Of a stretch of DNA of 48,947 nt, positions 43,201 to 48,947 are shown piece after piece. The translations under genes were made by a program, and so were the position numbers. The stretch lies in the NCBI RefSeq assembly GCF_900104395.1, contig NZ_FMXX01000019.1, one strand, 5' to 3'. Position 1 is the first letter of the stretch. The number at the start of each line of letters is the position of its first letter. Below the pieces are notes generated by a model. It was not told the origin of the DNA, ran no database searches, and worked only from the letters and a program-made list of their open reading frames with translations. The DNA comes from Fusobacterium_C necrophorum. Its GTDB lineage: Bacteria; Fusobacteriota; Fusobacteriia; Fusobacteriales; Fusobacteriaceae.

Positions 43201-43657
43201 TATTCAGAATTTCAGATGCCAGTCTCATATCGTTTCCACCAATCCAATATACCACTTTAAGAGTATTAAGGTCCTCTTTTTTAGGTTTTGTTGCTAAAAA
43301 GTTTTGAATTTGCTTCTCTGTTTGGAATTTTATAAAACCACCACTGAAAAAGGTTCTGCCCATTCCGAGTTCTGTATTCGCAGTAGCTCCTCCTTGAGCA
43401 TAGTTAGGACCTTTTAAAGAGGGAGGTTTTATTCCAAAAGCTCCTCCAAATAGAGTGCTGGAGCCTCCATTTGGGACTGGAAAAGGCTCACCAAGATAAT
43501 TTGCCAGATGTTCATTATAGATTTTGCCTGAATTATAAGTAAATCTTGCCAGATTTCCTGTGTCACTCAGACTATCTCCGAACACGATAAATTTTTCTCC
43601 CTGTAATAACTGAGAAATAACAATAAACAATGCTGTAATGTAAAATCTTTTATTCAC
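40211..43657 (-). CDS. GDSL-esterase autotransporter (type Va)
   Basis: A 1148-residue secreted enzyme. The signal peptide spans residues 1-20 (ends QLLQG). The passenger starts with a GDSL lipase/esterase domain: FGDSLSDTG with Ser29, block III GGND and block V DEFHPSPEAH with the Asp-His pair. A region of short beta repeats follows (ARINAVAQIENGGNLLLKNGS), of pertactin-like beta-helix character. The C-terminal part of about 280 residues is a beta-barrel translocator ending in the aromatic YKF. The start is GTG, with GAGGAGGGAG upstream. The GDSL domain probably hydrolyses host or bacterial lipids at the cell surface, by analogy with EstA-like autotransporters. Confidence 0.9.
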   Translation of the reverse strand: MNKRFYITALFIVISQLLQGEKFIVFGDSLSDTGNLARFTYNSGKIYNEHLANYLGEPFPVPNGGSSTLFGGAFGIKPPSLKGPNYAQGGATANTELGMGRTFFSGGFIKFQTEKQIQNFLATKPKKEDLNTLKVVYWIGGNDMRLASEILNKHKVTENPIINKSIQDIGKQVEKLADNGVSFMVIPNVPDIAYTPKFFRQFAENTTLNGKTLFREKKWYRPSGISEESFNQLLDEPNLSTNIKHEEIIKAAIKKLLEMQKGDSSDDNVKKWFQKYQEERDKLSSLGKHFNEGVGKELEKVKKKHSNLVILRPDISSMILEVVAHPEHYGFTNATGTASKTFSGAVANIFHWGAGSGRDRIAAFDPEDGKGGVGGLDKKHLWNKGYHYVFGDEFHPSPEAHRIISDYMISMLESEDGKVQDESVANIDARSSDQAPLAKVNSSSIVEGYEKIDKKYIRGYVPYGALQVKNGGRFHWKGLYLENDGIALSVDGAGSSMLVENFHIENTARINAVAQIENGGNLLLKNGSLQTKRGSKITYPFGIRVNGKDSKVELVNSSLEIQGTQVAGISVGNQGKAEIVSSQILAKGKNAKGLHTWNATVLFNNSEVVSEGVGAWIFSNDIKNNKTNFEMKENSRIYGKEYAMKISPNVTGNKVLADISFQKSKVDGGIFTDAKSESHINMKDSYWKMSKDSSVTKLNLEDSILHFSPENTEEFHELTIRQNYYGKNALLKMKGKLSDDNSPTDKLIILGRAGGNTWIDYRNQGGIGAKTHYGIKIIDLFQKEEKNIFQLLKPVYVGNYEYTLLEGGNDAPDKEDYYLTSTLVSQDGNLYIPLKNRTLALAMPQSLNTLALSPTAFMASRTFALAPRREEAKTIRLYRPKTVMRAFLPYLNVENNYQNIFHIQDRNRLYFSQETSTKNWNDEEIKAKTKSNITKLSYPLYKNFGTFFTYDENTTQVENKTREYFQKATDIGNIKQRNIHVGLYYQHRLFDFLHLDHTLQYAWIRNTFHTEEEKEKVYGHGIAFSSEITAPVPLGANFAFIPHYQIDYFRQKIEDFHDYGIRNYAGGKIAWNKNRFSLETGIDYQWDLRRISGMTIGEDYFSHHDKKNHFIYQVSMEYEVFPNLKVNGKMKRREREERFYEIGVSYKF

Positions 43658-44089
43658 ATTTCTCCCTCCTCATTTTGTAATCATATTTTGTTAATACTAA
43701 CTATACCCCATTTATTGTAAAAAGGGAAGACTTTTTTTGTAATTTTAAATTTCATATTTGAAATTTTATAAACAAATAAAAATATATTTTTGAAAATTGT
43801 TTTTAAAATATTTAATAATTCCAATGGTTTATTTCTGTGTTGCAAAAAAAGTTCTCTGTAAAATTAAATTAAGAAACAAATACGTTTTCTGAACCTCTCA
43901 CGACTGAAGTCGCGAGTGTTCTGGCATAATTCATAAAAATCCATAGAGGAATACTTATCAAGAAAGGTTAAGGAATGAAAGTGGATAAAGTCATAGAAAT
44001 TTGTTATAATATTTACAAATAGTTTGAAAGACATGAAAATATTGATACTTAAAGAAAAAATGCATCATGAATGATTTAGGAGGAGGATA
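43658..44089. other. 432-base intergenic region between the autotransporter and the accessory genes
   Basis: No gene is seen. It is very AT-rich. It holds the autotransporter ribosome binding site on the minus strand, the inverted repeat AAATTTCA/TGAAATTT (43747-43754 and 43759-43766), the IS605-end-like hairpin at 43896-43920, and a plus-strand TATAAT at 44005-44010 that probably serves the gene at 44090. Confidence 0.6.
43890..43925 (+). mobile_element. IS200/IS605-type right-end hairpin relic
   Basis: CTCACGACTGAAGTCGCGAG forms a hairpin with one mismatch (arms 43897-43905 and 43908-43916) followed by TGTTCTGG. This is the shape and sequence style of the right end/omega-RNA 3' hairpin of IS605-type elements (CTCACGACTGAAGTCG-type). 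No tnpA or tnpB is adjacent, so it is a solo end. Confidence 0.5.
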
Positions 44090-44485
44090 ATGAAAATATT
44101 TTTTTTATTTTATATGGCAGTCGCTGTGATTGTATTGATGAGTTCTCTACTGATTATCAAAAATATCGTAAAAAGAGAAAATAAATATGATGTTTTTCAT
44201 ATTTCAGAAAACCAACTAACTATTTTGGCAGGAATTCCTGTGACCTATTCTCTTGATACAGTTGAGGAACTTACTTTTTCAAAGATGAGAGGTAGATATG
44301 GAGGATACACAGGTATTATAAGAGTTATAAAAATAAACGGACATAAAAGTCGTCCTTTTCTATTTGACAGCAGTGCTTACTATAAAAAATTTGTGTTTAA
44401 TAGTTCTGAAAAAGACATCGATCTTGCTATCATAGCATTGATGAAAGAACTAAAAAAATATAGAGTTCCATGCAGAGAGTTATAG
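44090..44485 (+). CDS. Small membrane-anchored protein of unknown function
   Basis: A 131-residue protein. One N-terminal membrane segment (FLFYMAVAVIVLMSSLLII) is followed by a soluble beta-rich part (ENQLTILAGIPVTYSLDTVEELTFSK; GYTGIIRVIKINGHKSRPFLFD) and a C-terminal helix. The strand pattern resembles bacterial PH-like domains, but I do not name a family. The start has AGGAGGAGG. It opens the accessory run at the right end. Confidence 0.7.
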   Translation: MKIFFLFYMAVAVIVLMSSLLIIKNIVKRENKYDVFHISENQLTILAGIPVTYSLDTVEELTFSKMRGRYGGYTGIIRVIKINGHKSRPFLFDSSAYYKKFVFNSSEKDIDLAIIALMKELKKYRVPCREL

Positions 44486-44583
44486 AGTTGTTATAAAACT
44501 ACGAAGATATGGAATCGAAGAGGAAGGCTAGAGAAATATTTTGGAATATATTGACAGATTAAAATGATTTTTAAGGAGGAGTT

Positions 44584-45138
44584 ATGAAATTTAAATTGAT
44601 AAAAGGAAGTCATAAATACAAGAGTTTAATAATAGAAATGCTAGAAGAATGGAAAAAATATAACGATACTCATGATACAAATAAATCTCCTTATGCCATT
44701 TTCAAAAACTCGGTAGATGATTTTGACTACTATATAGAAAATCTTGAGTGTAAAACTCCTACTCAAGAATTAGTACCGGATTCAACTTACTTTTGTTTAG
44801 ATGAAGAGAGCAATATAATAGTCGGATCCGTGAGTATTAGACATTATCTGAATGAACATTTGTTAAATGTGGGAGGACATATTGGTTATGGTATAAGACC
44901 ATCTCTAAGGAAGAAAGGTTATGGAAGTGCAATGCTAAACCTTGCATTAAACGAATGTAAAAATTTAGGAATAGATAAAGTTCTTTTAGTTTGCGATAAA
45001 AATAATATTGCTTCTGCCAAAACAATTACTAATAATGGTGGCATGTTAGAAAATGAAATTGAGGAGAAAGGGAAATGTATGCAAAGGTATTGGATTTCAA
45101 TTAAAAAAAATGATGAAATAGCAGTAGAAAATAAGTAA
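44584..45138 (+). CDS. GNAT-family N-acetyltransferase
   Basis: A 184-residue acetyltransferase. The acetyl-CoA site is HIGYGIRPSLRKKGYGSAML (Q/R-x-x-G-x-G type: RKKGYG) and the following strand and helix are VLLVCDKNNIASAKTITNNGG. The N-terminal part (EEWKKYNDTHD) is typical of the group that includes small-molecule and antibiotic acetyltransferases. The substrate is unknown. The start has AAGGAGGAG. No linked partner is obvious. Confidence 0.88.
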   Translation: MKFKLIKGSHKYKSLIIEMLEEWKKYNDTHDTNKSPYAIFKNSVDDFDYYIENLECKTPTQELVPDSTYFCLDEESNIIVGSVSIRHYLNEHLLNVGGHIGYGIRPSLRKKGYGSAMLNLALNECKNLGIDKVLLVCDKNNIASAKTITNNGGMLENEIEEKGKCMQRYWISIKKNDEIAVENK

Positions 45139-45174
45139 ATTTTTAGAAAAAGTGCAATGGAGGAAAAAATTGTT

Positions 45175-45975
45175 ATGAATACTATTTACTTTCGTTATAA
45201 TAAACACTCTCATTATTTGTTATATTTTATGGTTATTTTTGGAATAGTCGTCGGCTTGGTATTGGATGCTTATTTATTAAATATTTCAGGTATTACAAAA
45301 GGTCCGGAGTTTATTCCTGATTTTCTTCGAGGCAGGAAGGATGTTGCTCTTTATATAATATTTGGTTCGATTCCGATAGCGATGCTACTTCCTACCTTTT
45401 TTGCTTACAGATTTTGGGGAAAAGCGGAAGAAAAAGCAAGCATTCGTTTCTGGGAAGATCATGCTATTTTGTATTATCGTAATAAAGAAATGCTTATCAA
45501 CAGAGGAAAAGTAAAAATTGATATCCTTACCGGAAAAGCTACTCTTTATGATACATATAAAGTGATTCTTCCAGAGAGAAAGATTTATTTTCACAATTCA
45601 ATAATAGAAAAAAAAGAGAAAAAAGGAAAAGTTCTATCTCTAGATATTGCTATGCAAAGATTAGTATTTTTTGAAGAAAAAAAAGGAAAGATAAAGGTTT
45701 CTTTTTATGGATTAAATATTATTTTAGAAAGAACAACTCCAGAAATTTTTGACAACTCTCCTTATTATCTGGACTATGGAAGCATTGTTGAAATAAAAGA
45801 GGGGAACTTTGCAACTTGCTTGATTCGTGAACGAAAAAATCCTATACATGTAGTTGGAGATTTGGAAATAGATACCTCTTTTTTTAATGAAAATGAGGTG
45901 TTAAATGAAAATAACTTACGAAAGCAGCCTATTCTTGCTGTCATAGAATTAGATGAACAAATTTCGTTGGATTAA
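45175..45975 (+). CDS. Membrane protein of unknown function
   Basis: A 266-residue protein not recognised by me. Two N-terminal membrane helices (YLLYFMVIFGIVVGLVLDAY and LYIIFGSIPIAMLLPTFFAY) are followed by a beta-rich soluble domain of about 170 residues. That domain has repeated strand-like stretches (RGKVKIDILTGKATLYDTYK in part; KIKVSFYGLNIILE). The ATG at 45175 is preferred, 11 bases after GGAGG; an ATG at 45157 lies within that ribosome binding site. The layout of helices then a beta domain echoes the smaller protein at 44090. Confidence 0.65.
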   Translation: MNTIYFRYNKHSHYLLYFMVIFGIVVGLVLDAYLLNISGITKGPEFIPDFLRGRKDVALYIIFGSIPIAMLLPTFFAYRFWGKAEEKASIRFWEDHAILYYRNKEMLINRGKVKIDILTGKATLYDTYKVILPERKIYFHNSIIEKKEKKGKVLSLDIAMQRLVFFEEKKGKIKVSFYGLNIILERTTPEIFDNSPYYLDYGSIVEIKEGNFATCLIRERKNPIHVVGDLEIDTSFFNENEVLNENNLRKQPILAVIELDEQISLD

Positions 45976-46102
45976 ATAAGAGAATTGCTTATTGACCTAA
46001 AAATAAAATATTTTAATTTTGGTTAATAAATATCATACTCTGTTGGGAGCTTTTATGAAAAAATTATGGACATATCATTATTAAAAGGGATTAAGAAGCT
46101 GC

Positions 46103-46905
46103 TTGCTTTCCAAAAACATTTTGACAAAAGACAATTTCTTGTATTTTACCTTATGTTATGATAAAAAAGGATTTTATGAATCACTTCTTCTACAATATAA
46201 CAGAGAAACAGCACAGGCAAGAGTACTTTTTCAAGAGGAGCATGTTATCGGAAGTCTTGGAATTTATGAAAATGGAAATTTTTATTTTACTTCTATGAGT
46301 GGAAATATATACTGTATTGGAGAAGAAGGAGAAGAAAAATGGAAAATTCCTATTGGACATGGAAATGCAGACCCTTATATTATCTGTGATACAGATAGAA
46401 TTTATGCAGCAAATCATGGGCTTTATTGTATTAATATGGAAAAAGGAGAGATTATATGGAAAAATGAGGAAAAGAGAGATAAAACGGCTTGTAAATTTGC
46501 AATCAATCATCGTTACATATATCACGCAGGTCTTGACAGTTCCATTCGATGTATCAATAAAGAAACAGGAAAAACTGTTTGGGAATATGGAAAAAATTTA
46601 TATATCAGTAGTTGTACTCTAATAGATAAAAATATTTAATGGTATGTAATATTGCAGGAAAGTTTATGTTTTTCGAAGCAGAAACAGGAGTTTTAATGAA
46701 AGAAATACATGCTAAAGGAAGAATATATCGAAGTCCGGTATTTGTAAGCAATAAAATCTATATAGGTGATGAAGAGGGAAATATGACCTGTTATCTAATA
46801 GAGAAAGGCATGGAAAAGAAAAAAGCTTATATCCCTAAATTTTTTCAAAAACAGGGAATTCTTTTACTAAGTGATAAAGGGCAATTGGAATATTATTCTA
46901 GTTGA
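46103..46905 (+). pseudogene. PQQ-like beta-propeller protein, frameshifted
   Basis: Two reading frames (46103-46639 and 46639-46905) together encode one beta-propeller with repeated GNIYCI/GxxxW-type blades (GNFYFTSMSGNIYCIGEEGEEKWKIP in part; CINMEKGEIIWK; CINKETGKTVWEYG; YIGDEEGNMTCY). They meet at TAATG in an AT run (GATAAAAATATTTAATGG), so a one-base shift rejoins DKNI to MVCNIAGKF. The 5' end is also poor: the first frame starts at a TTG without a good site, while the ATG at about 46054, with GGGAG upstream, soon stops. This suggests decay rather than two working genes, though a programmed shift cannot be excluded. Confidence 0.65.
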
Positions 46906-46926
46906 AGAAAGTACAGAGGAGGGATA

Positions 46927-47667
46927 ATGATTTATTTTATTAGACATGGACAAACTGATTATTCAGAACGAAACACAAAAATATATCAAGGTTTTGGTGT
47001 GAATCTAGCAAAACTTTCAGAATCGGGTATTGCTCAAGTGAAAGAAGCTGCTAAAGATGAAAGATTGAAAGGAGCGGATATTATCCTTAGTTCTCCTTAT
47101 ACTAGAGCAGTTCAAACTGCATCTATTCTTTCAAAAGAATTAGATATTGATATTGCCATAGAAACCGATTTACATGAATGGTTGGAAAATAAAAATTACA
47201 TACATGAAAATGATGAAGTAACAGAAAACTCCTATCTTGAATATGAAAAAACACATGGAAAATATCCTCTTGGCAAAGAAAAATTGTGGGAAGATGCCGC
47301 TTCGATTAAAAAACGTGTTTTAAAAGTGTTAAATAAATATTGTGATTATGAACGGGTGATTGTTGCATGTCATGGTGTGATGATACAAGCAACTACAGGG
47401 AAAGAATTCCCTGAATATGCTGAAATTTTAGAATTTGATTTAGAGAAAAATTCTTTGATGAATTCGCCATTCGAAGCAACAGAAACAGATTTAAAAAATT
47501 GCATCTTAATCCTTCGTGATATTACTGGAAAGCAAGATGTGAATGAATTGGCAATCAGAATTTTAAATATAATAGGAGCAAAAGGAGGAGACTATTCTGT
47601 TAATACAATACGAGCGTTTGCGGAAGCTTATTTAAAAGAAAGTAGAAAAAATATTGTTTCAGAATAA
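46927..47667 (+). CDS. Histidine phosphatase with a C-terminal extension
   Basis: A 246-residue protein. The catalytic motif YFIRHGQTDYSE is at the N-terminus, with the second Arg in SSPYTRAVQTA and the second His in VACHGVMIQ. The catalytic domain ends near residue 190. An extra helical part of about 55 residues (GKQDVNELAIRILNIIGAKGG and beyond) follows, which I do not recognise. The start has GAGGAGGG. It is not close to the phosphatase at 33123 in sequence. Substrate unknown. Confidence 0.82.
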   Translation: MIYFIRHGQTDYSERNTKIYQGFGVNLAKLSESGIAQVKEAAKDERLKGADIILSSPYTRAVQTASILSKELDIDIAIETDLHEWLENKNYIHENDEVTENSYLEYEKTHGKYPLGKEKLWEDAASIKKRVLKVLNKYCDYERVIVACHGVMIQATTGKEFPEYAEILEFDLEKNSLMNSPFEATETDLKNCILILRDITGKQDVNELAIRILNIIGAKGGDYSVNTIRAFAEAYLKESRKNIVSE

Positions 47668-47683
47668 TAGATAGGAGGATACT

Positions 47684-48499
47684 ATGGCAATAGATGGTGT
47701 CAAAATTATAGATAGTGATGATGCATACGATATTTATAATTATGTCGTTGAAAATTACAAAGATGGAGAGAATGTTGACAAAATTATAACAACTATCTTG
47801 AAGGATGAAAAAGACTATTGTACAGATGAGTTTTACACGGAGATTTATTGGACTTCGTTTGCTTATTCTTTGTGGAAAATAGGGCATTTGTCAGATGATA
47901 TAAAAAAGAAAGCTCTGGAAATCATTCAAAAGGGAGCAAACAAATTTTGGTTGGAAATAGATAGGAAAGCCTTGAATCAAAGGCAAAAGGTTTTGGATAA
48001 ATTGGCAATTCAATTGCAAAGTGAAAATCCTAAGCCTCTTAAAGTACCAAAAATGAAAATAAAACGAACACCCCATTTTAACAAAGGAGATGTACTTGTA
48101 GTAAGGTTTGAAGATAAATATGGAATTCTTTTTGTTTCAGAGGTAGAGGAAAGACCGAGAAAAATAGAATATCATTTGGCATGTACTCGTTTATTGCAAA
48201 AAAATAAACCTACTATGGACGATTTTTTAAATAGTCAAATTGCTTGTAGAAAAGAAAATACAACCTATTGGCTTAAAACAGACTGCTGGTTTTCTCACAA
48301 AGACTTGGGGCTTTTACTAGACAAGTTTGAAAAAATAGGAAAAATCGAATTGGAAAACTGCTTTTTGGGTGTACTGGCACCCGCTCATAGCTTGCGTGAT
48401 ATTTATAAAGAAATTACAAGCAGTCCTGAAATTTGGAAGCTTACATTAGAAGATACTTATCATTTGGTTAAAAATTTTGAAGAATATGGTAAAAAATAA
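47684..48499 (+). CDS. Possible immunity-type protein, function unknown
   Basis: A 271-residue soluble protein. The N-terminal half is helical and acidic (IDSDDAYDIYNYVVENYKDGE, then EIYWTSFAYSLWKIGHLSDD) and recalls small domains seen in immunity proteins of polymorphic toxins. The second half begins RTPHFNKGDVLVVRFEDKYGILFV, similar in style to Imm26-like beta domains (xxGDVxxxxxxxxYG). I have no firm family match. A perfect AGGAGG precedes the start. No toxin gene is present next to it. Confidence 0.6.
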   Translation: MAIDGVKIIDSDDAYDIYNYVVENYKDGENVDKIITTILKDEKDYCTDEFYTEIYWTSFAYSLWKIGHLSDDIKKKALEIIQKGANKFWLEIDRKALNQRQKVLDKLAIQLQSENPKPLKVPKMKIKRTPHFNKGDVLVVRFEDKYGILFVSEVEERPRKIEYHLACTRLLQKNKPTMDDFLNSQIACRKENTTYWLKTDCWFSHKDLGLLLDKFEKIGKIELENCFLGVLAPAHSLRDIYKEITSSPEIWKLTLEDTYHLVKNFEEYGKK

Positions 48500-48546
48500 T
48501 TGAATAGATTTTGAAAGAGTTTTCGAATTGGAAATAGGAGAACGGA

Positions 48547-48660
48547 ATGAATAACAAAGAAGAAATCATGATTGTAAATCAAGCTTCTCTTGTGAACAAA
48601 ATTTGTATGATTCGGGGAGATTTAAGTTGTAAAATAAAGTGTCACACTAAAATAAAATAA
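48547..48660 (+). pseudogene. 5' stub of a gene cut by the IS30-type insertion
   Basis: After AGGAGAACGG an ATG at 48547 opens a frame MNNKEEIMIVNQASLVNKIC and on for about 26 codons. The frame then enters IS-like sequence and stops at 48658-48660. The good ribosome binding site and abrupt change suggest a real gene whose 3' part was displaced by the insertion. Function unknown. Confidence 0.5.
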
Positions 48661-48947
48661 AAAGAACCATAAGTAGTTTTCTATGATATGATTAATTTGC
48701 CGATCAATCAAAAGGAGATAAACTACTATGGTTCAACAAAAGTATACTATAAAAAGAGAAAAAGGTAAACATTTAACTTCCATTGAAAGAGGAAAAATTG
48801 AAGCTTACTTTAAATTAGGGTATTCTAAAACTAAGATTGCTCAGTTAATTGATGTTTCTAGGAGAACTATTCAAAGAGAAATTAAAAGAGGTTGGGTAGA
48901 AGGATTACAAAACTCTGATTTATCTCTTTATGACACATACTCTGCGC
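48630..48947 (+). mobile_element. Left part of an IS30-family insertion sequence, runs off the window
   Basis: AAAGTGTCACACTA near 48638 has the character of IS30 terminal repeats (GTGTCxCACT). The transposase gene starts 90 bases further on. The exact left edge is uncertain by several bases because the right end is not visible. Confidence 0.7.
48728..48947 (+). CDS. IS30-family transposase, 3' end beyond window
   Basis: The first 73 residues are visible. They start MVQQKYTIKREKGKHLTSIE and contain the N-terminal helix-turn-helix KTKIAQLIDVSRRTIQREI typical of IS30 transposases, which recognises the terminal repeats. The DDE catalytic domain lies outside the window. An AAAGGAG stands ten bases before the start. 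The frame is intact as far as seen. Confidence 0.9.
   Translation, partial: MVQQKYTIKREKGKHLTSIERGKIEAYFKLGYSKTKIAQLIDVSRRTIQREIKRGWVEGLQNSDLSLYDTYSA

Noticed and set aside
40211..43657. Several plus-strand frames opposite the autotransporter
   Set aside because: No ribosome binding sites or recognisable motifs; the minus-strand frame has signal peptide, catalytic motifs and barrel.
1..48947. CRISPR arrays, tRNA or rRNA genes
   Set aside because: I saw no regularly spaced repeats and no cloverleaf or rRNA-like stretch by eye; a dedicated scan could still find a missed tRNA.

Overview
The window looks like chromosomal DNA of a Fusobacterium. Outer-membrane genes (kdsB, a TolC-like channel, a GDSL-esterase autotransporter) sit beside genes more typical of low-GC Gram-positives (whiA, scpA, a DUF134 regulator, a tandem glycine riboswitch). 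The DNA is AT-rich with strong AGGAGG ribosome binding sites. The base composition looks less extreme than in F. nucleatum, so the F. necrophorum/gonidiaformans group is my guess; the species call is inference.

Layout. 1-492: the end of an IS200/IS605 element (tnpA cut by the window edge, plus a small tnpB scrap). 608-1635 (minus): ssb and a PduO-type cobalamin adenosyltransferase. 1827-9933: a tight, partly overlapping run polA-whiA-ribF-scpA-murJ and an N6-adenine DNA methyltransferase. 10000-12943: a coiled-coil protein, coaBC and a split chromate-type transporter, the last overlapping a convergent MalK-type ATPase gene. 14015-18206: a small unknown gene, then a YfcC-type carrier, the dipeptidase PepD and a Crp/Fnr regulator. 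18304-25394: a fused NfnA-NfnB enzyme, two TtcA-like PP-loop enzymes in tandem, an atypical response regulator and a three-domain acyl-activation/ACP/acyltransferase protein. 25397-27098: a promoter, tandem glycine riboswitch and intrinsic terminator ahead of an alanine/glycine:cation symporter. 27371-39128: kdsB, a SpoIID-like lipoprotein, uvrA, ruvA, a phosphatase, a TolC/MacA/MacB-type efflux set and a methyltransferase. 39136-40040: a DUF134 regulator and a His-rich NifX-like protein behind a promoter flanked by two identical palindromes. 40211-43657 (minus): the GDSL autotransporter. 43896-48947: an accessory stretch between an IS605-end relic and an IS30 insertion, with small unknown proteins, a GNAT, a frameshifted beta-propeller gene, a phosphatase and a possible immunity protein.

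Most notable observations: (1) the SpoIID-like protein carries the two halves of its domain in the opposite order to the usual one, as in a circular permutation; (2) a perfect hairpin lies between a strong Shine-Dalgarno and the yfcC start; (3) two TGACATATGTCA palindromes bracket the -10 of the DUF134-nifX operon; (4) the glycine riboswitch terminator contains a decoy ribosome binding site and start; (5) the right-hand end resembles a degraded island of orphan immunity-like genes.
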